From CAIVAT01 sp038212325 (lineage in GTDB: Bacteria > Bacteroidota > Bacteroidia > Bacteroidales > FEN-979), in NCBI GenBank assembly GCA_038212325.1, contig JBBQUQ010000072.1, positions 1 to 18,000 on the forward strand: 18,000 bases of DNA. The letters are read 5' to 3'. The stretch's first letter is position 1. Every line of letters begins with the position of its first letter. A program made the position numbers and the translations under genes. Positions 1 to 6,239 of this stretch are shown here, in pieces. The notes under the pieces are model-generated. The model was not told the origin of the DNA and ran no database searches. It worked only from the letters and a program-made list of their open reading frames with translations.

Positions 1-1
1 T

Positions 2-1600
2 AAAGTAGCTGAAATAGATAAAGCGCTTGCCGAACTGGCAGCCCTCAAAAGCAAGGATGACCAATACACGGCTGCCATCGCCAGGGGAGATAAATCGCTG
101 GCTGAGAAATCCTATGCACCGGCCAGGACGGAATATGTGAACGCTTCGGCCATCAAGCCGCTGGAGAGCTACCCAAAAGATAAAATTGCCGAGATTGATG
201 CAGCGCTTGCCGCTATTGCAGCGGCAAAGGCGCTGGATGACCAATACGCAGGGATCATCGCCTCCGCCGACAGGCTGCTTGCGGCAAAAACCTATGACCA
301 GGCCCGCCAGGATTACGAAAAAGCCGTTGCGCTCAAACCATCCGAAAACTACCCGAAAGAGAAAATGGCTGAGATCGACAAGTTGCTTGCTGATATTTCA
401 GCATTGCGAAGCCTTGAAGAAAATTACAAGGCCACCATTGTGAAGGCAGATCAGTTACTTGCGGCAAAATCATACGAGCCCGCTAAAGCTGAATATATGA
501 AAGCCTCGGAGCTGAAGCCTGCCGAACAGTACCCCAAAACCAAACTTGCAGAGATCGAATCTCTCCTGGCTGCCATTGCCAAGCAGAAAGCCCTGGAGGA
601 GGAATATGCCGCGACCATCGCAGGTGCAGATAAGCTCCTGGCCGACAAAAGCTATGAACCGGCCAAAGCAGGATACCAGAAGGCCGTTGCGTTGAAGCCC
701 GCCGAGCAATACCCCAAAACCAAACTGGCGGAGATTGAAAAGACGCTTGCAGATGTCGCGAGGCTCAAGGCGATCGACGACCAGTACCAGGCTGCCATCG
801 CCGGCGCCGATAAACTGATGCAGGAGAAGTCGTACGAGCTGGCTAAAACAGCCTACCTTGATGCGGGAAAGATAAAGCCTGCCGAGCAATACCCAAAGGA
901 TAAAGTGGTTGAAATCGATGGCATCCTTGCCGCCGTTGCAAAGGAGAAAGCGCTTGATAACCTGTATATAACAGCCCTTGCAAAAGGTGATCAGCTCCTT
1001 GCCTCCAAATCCTATGAACCGGCGAAGACGGAATATGCAAATGCCCGGGGGCTGAAGCCTGCCGAGCAATACCCGAAAGATAAGATCGCGGAAATCGATG
1101 GCATTCTCGCCGAACTGAAGGCAAAGGAAGATGCATACAAAGCCTCACTGGCGGCTGCTGACCAATTGCTGGCCCAGAAAAAGTATGAGGAGGCCCGTGC
1201 AGGCTACCAGGAGGCATTGGCGATGAAACCCACTGCGACCTATCCCAAAGAAAAAATCGCCGAAATCAACAAAGCCCTCGAAGAGTTGCTGGGCAAGCAG
1301 AAATATTATGACAACCTCATTACAGAAGCTGACAATTCGCTGAAAGACAAGGATTATGCAAAAGCGAAGGACACCTACCAGCAGGCGCTCGGGGTATTAC
1401 CCACGCAGCCCTATCCAAAAAACCAGATCAGCATGATCACGGCAAGGGTCGACAGCCTATACCGGGCCAACAAATCGTTCTATGATAAAGCCATTGCCGA
1501 TGCCGACCGCTTTTTTAACAACTACGAATTTGACAAGGCGGTTGACGCATATACCGAAGCCGCAAATTTCCTGCCGATGGAGAAGTACCCGCGGGAGATG
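2..1600 (+). repeat. 180-nt coding tandem repeat
   Basis: The repeat protein is encoded by a 180-nt period visible in the DNA. Near-identical blocks around aagcctgccgagcaatac occur near 515, 698, 877 and 1054, and the gagat-family motif returns about every 180 nt from position 2 to 1260. The last units are 171-174 nt and more diverged. Similarity is highest in the middle copies, which suggests recent unequal recombination or gene conversion. Confidence 0.85.
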
Positions 1601-1984
1601 ATCGTGAAAATCCGCCGGACCATTGCAGAAAATGCCATCGCCGATGTACTGAATGCCAAGGTCACCATAACGTCAAACACAGAGAAGCAATTTTCTTTCA
1701 CCCCGGTAAACATTGCCTCAAGGAAGAACAACTTCGTGTACATCAAGATCAGGAACCTGTCGGGAAAACCATTCAACGTGCTGATGCGCTATGGCAAAGA
1801 CAAGCAGGCCAACGGCGGCGTGGTGATGCGGAACCTGAACCCCGACGGCAATGTGACCGACCGGCTCGTCAGTGTGAAAGACCAGGATTTATGGTCGCGC
1901 GAAGACAATAATTGGATCAGCCTTTATCCGCAGGGAGGGGATGTGGAGGTTTCGTTCATACAGGTGTCGAGGGCGAAGCAATAG
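2..1984 (+). CDS. TPR-like 60-residue tandem repeat protein, C-terminal part (5' end outside window)
   Basis: The frame is open from the left edge, so this is the C-terminal ~660 residues of a longer protein; the GTG at 137 is not a credible start. Most of it is a tandem array of helical units. Units of 60 residues recur five times, followed by units of 57, 57 and 58, each marked by a motif like YPKDKIAEID and an inner SY-PAK-Y--A--LKP segment. That A/Y/P spacing resembles tetratricopeptide repeats preceded by an extra coiled-coil-like helix rich in Ala, Glu and Lys. After the last YPREMIVKI comes a ~125-residue non-repeat domain, predicted mostly beta, ending in VSFIQVSRAKQ. The role is probably scaffolding or protein binding, and the compartment cannot be told without the N-terminus. 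No enzyme motif is visible. The repeat reading is certain; the function is unknown. Confidence 0.85.
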   Translation, partial: KVAEIDKALAELAALKSKDDQYTAAIARGDKSLAEKSYAPARTEYVNASAIKPLESYPKDKIAEIDAALAAIAAAKALDDQYAGIIASADRLLAAKTYDQARQDYEKAVALKPSENYPKEKMAEIDKLLADISALRSLEENYKATIVKADQLLAAKSYEPAKAEYMKASELKPAEQYPKTKLAEIESLLAAIAKQKALEEEYAATIAGADKLLADKSYEPAKAGYQKAVALKPAEQYPKTKLAEIEKTLADVARLKAIDDQYQAAIAGADKLMQEKSYELAKTAYLDAGKIKPAEQYPKDKVVEIDGILAAVAKEKALDNLYITALAKGDQLLASKSYEPAKTEYANARGLKPAEQYPKDKIAEIDGILAELKAKEDAYKASLAAADQLLAQKKYEEARAGYQEALAMKPTATYPKEKIAEINKALEELLGKQKYYDNLITEADNSLKDKDYAKAKDTYQQALGVLPTQPYPKNQISMITARVDSLYRANKSFYDKAIADADRFFNNYEFDKAVDAYTEAANFLPMEKYPREMIVKIRRTIAENAIADVLNAKVTITSNTEKQFSFTPVNIASRKNNFVYIKIRNLSGKPFNVLMRYGKDKQANGGVVMRNLNPDGNVTDRLVSVKDQDLWSREDNNWISLYPQGGDVEVSFIQVSRAKQ

Positions 1985-1987
1985 TAA

Positions 1988-2051
1988 ATGGTGAAATGGT
2001 GAAATGGTGAAATGGTGAAATGGTGAAATGGTGAAATAGTGAAATAGCGAA
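1988..2051 (+). repeat. Octanucleotide tandem repeat (8 copies of atggtgaa and variants)
   Basis: Six perfect copies of atggtgaa (1988-2035) are followed by atagtgaa and atagcgaa. The array fills nearly all of the 78-nt gap between the repeat-protein stop and the def start. The unit is not a multiple of three, and within it an ATG runs into an in-frame TGA after four codons, so it does not encode a peptide. Copy number could change by slippage and alter the spacing upstream of def. This is an inference, since no promoter is recognisable inside the array. Confidence 0.9.
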
Positions 2052-2062
2052 AAAAGAAAAAA

Positions 2063-2635
2063 ATGATTTTACCAGTCGTTGCTTACGGGCACCCTGTTTT
2101 AAAGAAAGTAGCTGACGATATCCCCCCGGATTACCCCGGCCTGGAGCAATTCATCGCCGATTTATGGGAAACGATGTATGTTTCAGACGGGGTTGGCCTT
2201 GCGGCCCCCCAGGTGAATAGTTCCATTCGTCTGTTTGTTATTGATGCGTCGCCGTTTGATGAAAAATATCCGGAAACAAAGCATTTTAAAAAGGCATTTT
2301 TAAATGCCCGGATTTACAAAGAAGAGGGCGACGAATTTTCATTCAATGAAGGTTGCCTGAGTTTCCCCGGACTGCGTGAAGATATTCTGCGGAAACCGGT
2401 TATTCATATCAGTTACCAGGACGAAAGTTTTAACCAGCATGATGAACGGTATGAAGGGGTTATTGCCCGGATCATCCAGCATGAATACGACCATATCGAA
2501 GGAATTGTGTTTGTCGACCGCATCCCCACACTGAAAAAAATGCTGTTGAAACGCAGGTTGACCGACATCAGCAGGGGCAATGTTGATGTGTCGTACCGGA
2601 TGTTGTTCCCACAAATTAAAAAAGGCCGAAGATAA
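2063..2635 (+). CDS. def: Peptide deformylase
   Basis: This cytosolic metalloenzyme removes the N-formyl group from nascent proteins. All three family signatures are present: GVGLAAPQ at residues 43-50 (motif I), EGCLS at 96-100 with metal-binding Cys98 (motif II), and HEYDH at 140-144 with metal ligands His140 and His144 and catalytic Glu141 (motif III). The length of 190 residues is normal for the family. The start ATG follows an A-rich stretch instead of a Shine-Dalgarno sequence, as is usual in Bacteroidota, and lies 12 nt after the octanucleotide array. The next gene, a TPR lipoprotein, starts 24 nt downstream and is probably co-transcribed; I recall this def/TPR pairing from other Bacteroidota. 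Nothing suggests damage. Confidence 0.97.
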   Translation: MILPVVAYGHPVLKKVADDIPPDYPGLEQFIADLWETMYVSDGVGLAAPQVNSSIRLFVIDASPFDEKYPETKHFKKAFLNARIYKEEGDEFSFNEGCLSFPGLREDILRKPVIHISYQDESFNQHDERYEGVIARIIQHEYDHIEGIVFVDRIPTLKKMLLKRRLTDISRGNVDVSYRMLFPQIKKGRR

Positions 2636-2659
2636 TTAACTGTAAAAAATAGCGAAACA

Positions 2660-3232
2660 ATGAAGAACTTATTATTCGTGTTATCAGGAATCATGATGGT
2701 GTTGATGATGGCAGGCTGCGGTCCTTCCCGTGATAAAGCCGCGAGCAGGATTCAAACGCTTGAAAAAAGCCTTTTTTCTCCGGAGGCAGTGAGTTTCAAT
2801 AAAGAAAAAGCCGACAGCCTCCTGGCGATGTACACCGCCTTCATCAAGGATCATCCCAAAGACACCTTGTCGCCCGGGTATTTGTTCAAGGCGGCCAATA
2901 TTGCGATGAACTCAGGCAACGGTGCCGGAGCGCTTGAACGTTTCGATCAGTATATAAAGGACTACCCTGATAAACCAAAGGCCTCCCTGTGCCTGTTCTT
3001 CAAGGCGTTTATCTATGAAAACCTGATCCGTGACCTGGATAAGGCACGCGAGACGTACCTGCTCTTCATTGAAAAATATCCGGCGGATGACTTTACAAAG
3101 GATGCAAAACTGGCGTTGATGAACCTGGGAAAGTCACCTGAGATGCTCATCCGTGAATTTGAAGAAAAAAACCGGGCCGACAGTGCCCGGATGGCCGACT
3201 CCATCGCCAAAACAAAAAAACCAAAAAAATAG
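2660..3232 (+). CDS. TPR-type lipoprotein
   Basis: The N-terminus is a lipoprotein signal peptide: MKN, a hydrophobic stretch, then the lipobox MAGC with Cys20 as the lipidation site. The mature protein should be anchored to a membrane on the periplasmic side. The rest (about residues 30-165) is helical and reads as two or three TPR-like hairpins. Examples are PGYLFKAANIAMNSGNGAGAL followed by FDQYIKDYPDKPKA, and a second unit with FKAFIYENL, DKARETYLLFIEKYPADDF and KDAKLALMNLG. The C-terminus is Lys-rich. It lies 24 nt after def, suggesting one transcript. The architecture resembles outer-membrane scaffold lipoproteins such as BamD-like proteins, but it is shorter and no specific partner can be named. 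Confidence 0.85.
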   Translation: MKNLLFVLSGIMMVLMMAGCGPSRDKAASRIQTLEKSLFSPEAVSFNKEKADSLLAMYTAFIKDHPKDTLSPGYLFKAANIAMNSGNGAGALERFDQYIKDYPDKPKASLCLFFKAFIYENLIRDLDKARETYLLFIEKYPADDFTKDAKLALMNLGKSPEMLIREFEEKNRADSARMADSIAKTKKPKK

Positions 3233-3258
3233 GGTTATTCTGCCCCACAGCAATAACC
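3233..3258. terminator. Possible hairpin between convergent genes
   Basis: GGTTATT (3233-3239) and AATAACC (3252-3258) can form a 7-bp stem with a 12-nt loop. It starts directly after the stop of the TPR lipoprotein and lies ahead of the convergent cdaA stop. No run of T follows, so a terminator role is only suggested by position. Confidence 0.35.
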
Positions 3259-3287
3259 TGCATTCCTTCATTGCCTGCATTCCTGCA

Positions 3288-4070
3288 TTATTTAAACAGG
3301 TTCTCCAGGAAACTGAAAAGGTCGCTGGGGCTTACATCTTCATAAAGTATCCCTTCGTAAGCATAGCTGATCTCTCCCCGTTCTTCGGAAACAATGATGG
3401 CGATTGCATCCGATTTTTCAGTGATCCCCACAGCAGCGCGATGACGCAACCCGTAAAACTGCGGTATGGTCGCTTTATTCGATACCGGCAGAATGCATCG
3501 TGCCGCCTTGATCTGCTCTCCCAAAACAACAACGGCGCCGTCGTGCAACGGACTGTTTTTGAAAAAGATTGTTTCCAGGAGCACTTCGGAGATTTTGGCG
3601 TCAACGGCCTGTCCCGTTGCTATATATTGAATAAGTTCATTTTGCTGGGCAATCACGATCAGGGCACCGGTTTTGGTTTCAGCCATTTTCTGACATGCTT
3701 TAACAATCTTATCGATGCTCAGGTTCACCGGGTCGTTAAGCTTAAACCTCCACAAGAGGAACCGCTTGCGCTGATTTTTAATAATTTTCGTATTGCCGAC
3801 CATGAGTAAAAATTGGCGTATTTCCGGCTGGAAAACCACGATCAGTGCGATAACTCCGACACTGATGAATTGGCCCAGGATCTCGGTGAGCAGTTGCATT
3901 TGCAATGCCTTCACCACCTTCCAGATCAGGTAAACAGCAATGATCCCGATAAAAATGCGGATGGCTGCAGTTCCTTTTACAAGGTTGTAGATTTCATATA
4001 ACAGTATCGCAAACAGGATAATGTCAACAATATCAACCACCCGAAGCGTGAAAAGCCCAACTGCCAACAT
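3288..4070 (-). CDS. cdaA: Diadenylate cyclase CdaA (DisA_N domain)
   Basis: This membrane enzyme condenses two ATP into the second messenger cyclic di-AMP. Residues 1-90 carry three hydrophobic segments (VVDIVDIILFAILLYEIYNL, IRIFIGIIAVYLIW, and FISVGVIALIVVF followed by QPEIRQ), the usual CdaA membrane anchor. The catalytic DisA_N domain follows, with the DGA motif at 177-179 within LHDGAVVVLG and the RHR motif at 209-211 within YGLRHRAAVGITE. The length of 260 residues fits CdaA and excludes the longer DisA. It lies 55 nt downstream of folP on the same strand. The folP-cdaA pair recurs in Bacteroidota as far as I recall, so joint transcription is likely. No CdaR-like regulator is present here. 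Confidence 0.95.
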   Translation of the reverse strand: MLAVGLFTLRVVDIVDIILFAILLYEIYNLVKGTAAIRIFIGIIAVYLIWKVVKALQMQLLTEILGQFISVGVIALIVVFQPEIRQFLLMVGNTKIIKNQRKRFLLWRFKLNDPVNLSIDKIVKACQKMAETKTGALIVIAQQNELIQYIATGQAVDAKISEVLLETIFFKNSPLHDGAVVVLGEQIKAARCILPVSNKATIPQFYGLRHRAAVGITEKSDAIAIIVSEERGEISYAYEGILYEDVSPSDLFSFLENLFK

Positions 4071-4125
4071 ATGTAATAATTAAAAAGATGTAAAAACCCG
4101 CCCCAAAGTTACCATATTTCCGTTA

Positions 4126-4950
4126 TCAGAGCATCCTCACCAACCTGATCGCCTCCGTGGCCTCCTTCACATCATGAACCCTCAGGATGCCGGCACCTTT
4201 CATCAGGGCGACAGTGTTGAGAACGGTTGTGCCATTCAGTGCCTCTGCCGGGGTGATATTCAGCGCCCTGTTGATCATTGATTTTCTCGAAAGCCCTACC
4301 AGCAAAGGCGCACCCAATGACCTGAAAACATCAAGGCCTGAAAGCAGCGCAAAGTTATGTTCAACTGTCTTGCCAAAACCGAACCCGGGATCAATGATTA
4401 CCTGTCGCACTCCTGCTGCCCGGCACCGGCTCAACTGGTTTTCAAAAAACCAGGCAACTTCGGAGACAACATCGGAATATGAAGGACTTTCCTGCATATT
4501 TGACGGGGTGCCTTTCATATGCATCAGAATATAAGGTACTTTCAACGATGCAACAGTCTCAAACATTCCATCTTCATAACGGCCTCCGTAAATGTCGTTG
4601 ACCATGCATGCCCCATGCTCGACCGCGATGCGTGCAACCTTCGGCCTGAATGTGTCGACGGAAAGTATGCAGCCGGGATTCCGTTTCATAATGGCATCGA
4701 TTGAGGGAATCAGCCGCCTGAGCTCTTCAGCCTCATTAACCTCAGCCGCCCCGGGCCGTGTGGAAACTGCCCCGGCGTCGACGATGGATGCCCCGTCGGT
4801 GAGCATTCGTTCAACCTGGCGAAGCAGGGTGTCGGGGCTGGGGAACTTTCCGCCGTCATAAAATGAGTCGTCCGTCAGGTTCAGGATCCCCATCACCACC
4901 GGCGAGGAGATATCCAGTTCCTTTGTTCCGCAAAATAATTTTTCCATCAT
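4126..4950 (-). CDS. folP: Dihydropteroate synthase
   Basis: This cytosolic folate-pathway enzyme joins p-aminobenzoate to 6-hydroxymethyl-7,8-dihydropterin pyrophosphate and is the sulfonamide target. From the chosen start (274 residues) it shows GILNLTDDSFYDGG at 21-34, DAGAVSTRPGA at 58-68, LSVDTFRP at 96-103, NDIYGG at 118-123, DPGFGFGKT at 187-195, GLSRKSMI at 219-226 and RVHDVKEA at 257-264. The usual NxTPDSF loop has Asp instead of Pro. The frame is open upstream to an ATG at 5061, but that adds 37 residues unlike the family. The tandem ATGs at 4950 and 4947 give normal length and lie just downstream of a TAnnTTTG promoter element. It is probably in an operon with cdaA. Confidence 0.95.
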   Translation of the reverse strand: MMEKLFCGTKELDISSPVVMGILNLTDDSFYDGGKFPSPDTLLRQVERMLTDGASIVDAGAVSTRPGAAEVNEAEELRRLIPSIDAIMKRNPGCILSVDTFRPKVARIAVEHGACMVNDIYGGRYEDGMFETVASLKVPYILMHMKGTPSNMQESPSYSDVVSEVAWFFENQLSRCRAAGVRQVIIDPGFGFGKTVEHNFALLSGLDVFRSLGAPLLVGLSRKSMINRALNITPAEALNGTTVLNTVALMKGAGILRVHDVKEATEAIRLVRML

Positions 4951-4971
4951 CGGCCTGTCAGGGATTTTTAG

Positions 4972-4979
4972 CAAAAGTA
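4972..4979 (-). promoter_or_regulatory. Bacteroidota-type -7 element upstream of folP
   Basis: On the minus strand TACTTTTG matches the TAnnTTTG -7 consensus of the Bacteroidota primary sigma factor. It lies 21 nt before the ATG at 4950. It supports that start, because transcription from here would miss the upstream ATG at 5061. The -33 region is weak. Confidence 0.5.
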
Positions 4980-5075
4980 TGTGCAGTAACCTGCGAAAAT
5001 CAGAAAAAAATTTTCCGGTTGCAATATTATGTATTAAACGGGATAAAATTGTACATTTCAATTTGCATTTAGTTT

Positions 5076-5632
5076 AAAGCACCTCAACCCCCTTATCTCT
5101 TCTCCTGAAAGAGAAGGGGAATTGGCCGGGATGTTGTTTGCCTAACAGAGAATGTCCCCCTCGCCTTTAGGCTAGGCTTTATACATATTTTTTTAAACAA
5201 GGGTTACCCATGTTTTTTCATTATTAATCAATATTTTTTCTGAATCCGGAAAGTACGCTGGGATAAAGTGATGACATCTTGTTTGGTTTAGTTAACAATA
5301 TATCCCTGAAAAGGGGTGATCCCAGAGGGATCAAATATTGGTAGCTGTGGAAAGTCAAGGTGGATTATCGACCCCAGCGGGGTCGTATTATGCCAACAAA
5401 TCGCAAGATGAAAACCAAAACCGATTCTATGTCATCTTACAATCGGGGGATGAACGGTTAATCAGCAACCGGATAATTCGACCCCTCTGGGGTCGGGGTG
5501 AGATGCGGGGTATTTGTGCTACCAATATACGACCCCTCCGGGGTCGCGGTCGGAGAAACGAATAATCTGCAGGAAAAAGATGTGTATAAAGCGTAAGCCT
5601 TTAGGAGAGGGGGTGCCGGGGTGAGGTGCTTT
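5076..5632. repeat. Inverted-repeat-bounded intergenic element (MITE-like)
   Basis: This gene-free stretch between the divergent folP and metal operons has imperfect inverted ends. aaagcacctcaaccc (5076-5090) pairs with ggggtgaggtgcttt (5618-5632). A second pair lies further in: the segment around ctaggctttatacata (near 5173-5187) pairs with gtgtataaagcgtaagcc (near 5582-5599). Text of the type cctttaggagaggggg is a common intergenic repeat in Bacteroidota genomes. No transposase is present. The frame open across 5338-5565 is low-complexity palindrome sequence and is not called as a gene. Confidence 0.6.
5301..5546. repeat. Cluster of short GC palindromes (REP-like)
   Basis: Four palindromes of one design occur: GATCCCAGAGGGATC (5318-5332), CGACCCCAGCGGGGTCG (5369-5385), CGACCCCTCTGGGGTCG (5479-5495) and CGACCCCTCCGGGGTCG (5530-5546). 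Each has 6-7 bp arms around a 3-nt centre. A further hairpin atccct-gaaa-aggggt lies at 5302-5317. tattggtagc (5336-5345) and gctaccaata (5519-5528) form an inner inverted repeat around the cluster. The varying 3-nt centres with conserved arms suggest selection on the stem, as in REP elements. Confidence 0.75.
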
Positions 5633-5648
5633 GAGTTAAAATTTGTAT

Positions 5649-5656
5649 TACTTTTG
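5649..5656 (+). promoter_or_regulatory. -7 element for the metal operon
   Basis: TACTTTTG matches TAnnTTTG and lies 17 nt before the ATG at 5674, giving a very short leader. TTTG at 5630-5633 is a possible -33 element, but the spacing is shorter than usual. Confidence 0.5.
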
Positions 5657-5673
5657 TACCAGCCATTTGAATA

Positions 5674-6162
5674 ATGAAAACAATTCAGCGCATCGGTATC
5701 CTTCTTTTAATGCTGGTATTCCTGTTCGGAACTATCGGGCTGTCAGTGCTTCGCCATATATGCAACAGCAGTAATACGAACACTGTTACTGTTTACCCTG
5801 AGATTTTCAAAAGCCCCGGATCATCCTGTTGTGATGATGGACCGGCAGGTTACGCATGCGCAGGCCGGGGAACTTCGCCGGGGAACACAACGCCTGAAAA
5901 TATCGATCCTTCCCCATGCTGCAAAAGCACCACTTCATTCCTTAAGTTGGAGATACTTACCTTAACGGCCGGGAAACTGGTGCTTAAGGATATTGCTGTC
6001 ACACGGCCCCTTTTTACGATTTCCGCATGCCGGATTCCATCATATGAGCAGCCTTTATTGAACCCTGCTCATTTTCAATTTTATTCGCCGCCATTATTTG
6101 GAATAGTACTGGTGCACTACCTTCACCAGATGAAAATCCCCGAATCTCCTTCATTTTCCTGA
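5674..6162 (+). CDS. HYC_CC_PP-type Cys-rich membrane protein of a metal operon
   Basis: This 162-residue protein has an N-terminal hydrophobic helix (residues 6-26) that acts as a signal or anchor, so the rest should be periplasmic. Seen in order are HIC at 28-30, CC at 52-53, Cys62, CC at 82-83, Cys119 and YSPP at 137-140. This order matches the Bacteroidota family known as HYC_CC_PP, with Ile replacing Tyr in the first motif. Its biochemical role is unknown; the paired Cys residues suggest metal binding. It begins a run with a TonB-dependent receptor 77 nt downstream and an HMA-domain protein, which strengthens a role in metal (possibly copper) uptake or trafficking. Family assignment is from memory of the motif pattern and is moderately sure. 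Confidence 0.7.
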   Translation: MKTIQRIGILLLMLVFLFGTIGLSVLRHICNSSNTNTVTVYPEIFKSPGSSCCDDGPAGYACAGRGTSPGNTTPENIDPSPCCKSTTSFLKLEILTLTAGKLVLKDIAVTRPLFTISACRIPSYEQPLLNPAHFQFYSPPLFGIVLVHYLHQMKIPESPSFS

Positions 6163-6173
6163 CATTGCCCGCG

Positions 6174-6193
6174 CTCCGTCTTTTTGACCGGAG
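6174..6193 (+). promoter_or_regulatory. Small hairpin between the Cys-rich gene and the receptor gene
   Basis: CTCCGTC (6174-6180) pairs with GACCGGAG (6186-6193), leaving one bulged C and a T-only loop. It starts 11 nt after the stop of the upstream gene. It could be an mRNA end or processing signal that separates expression levels of the two genes. There is no trailing T run, so this is a suggestion only. Confidence 0.3.
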
Positions 6194-6239
6194 AGGGCTG
6201 CCTTTAATTATCATTATTTATCTTTAATAAAAATGAAGG

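Noticed and set aside
3153..3809. Long plus-strand open frame opposite cdaA
   Set aside because: It is antisense to a clear diadenylate cyclase with intact motifs and has no recognisable protein features.
4951..5061. N-terminal extension of folP to the ATG at 5061
   Set aside because: It would add 37 residues not typical of the family, and the -7 element at 4972-4979 lies inside it.
5301..5546. Regularly built palindromes that could suggest a CRISPR array
   Set aside because: The palindromes are 15-17 nt, spacing is irregular (about 37 to 94 nt), arms vary and no cas gene is near. REP-like repeats explain them better.
5338..5565. Open frame of 75 codons on the plus strand across the palindrome cluster
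   Set aside because: It has no ATG context or family resemblance, and its sequence is produced by the repeated GACCCC-type palindromes.
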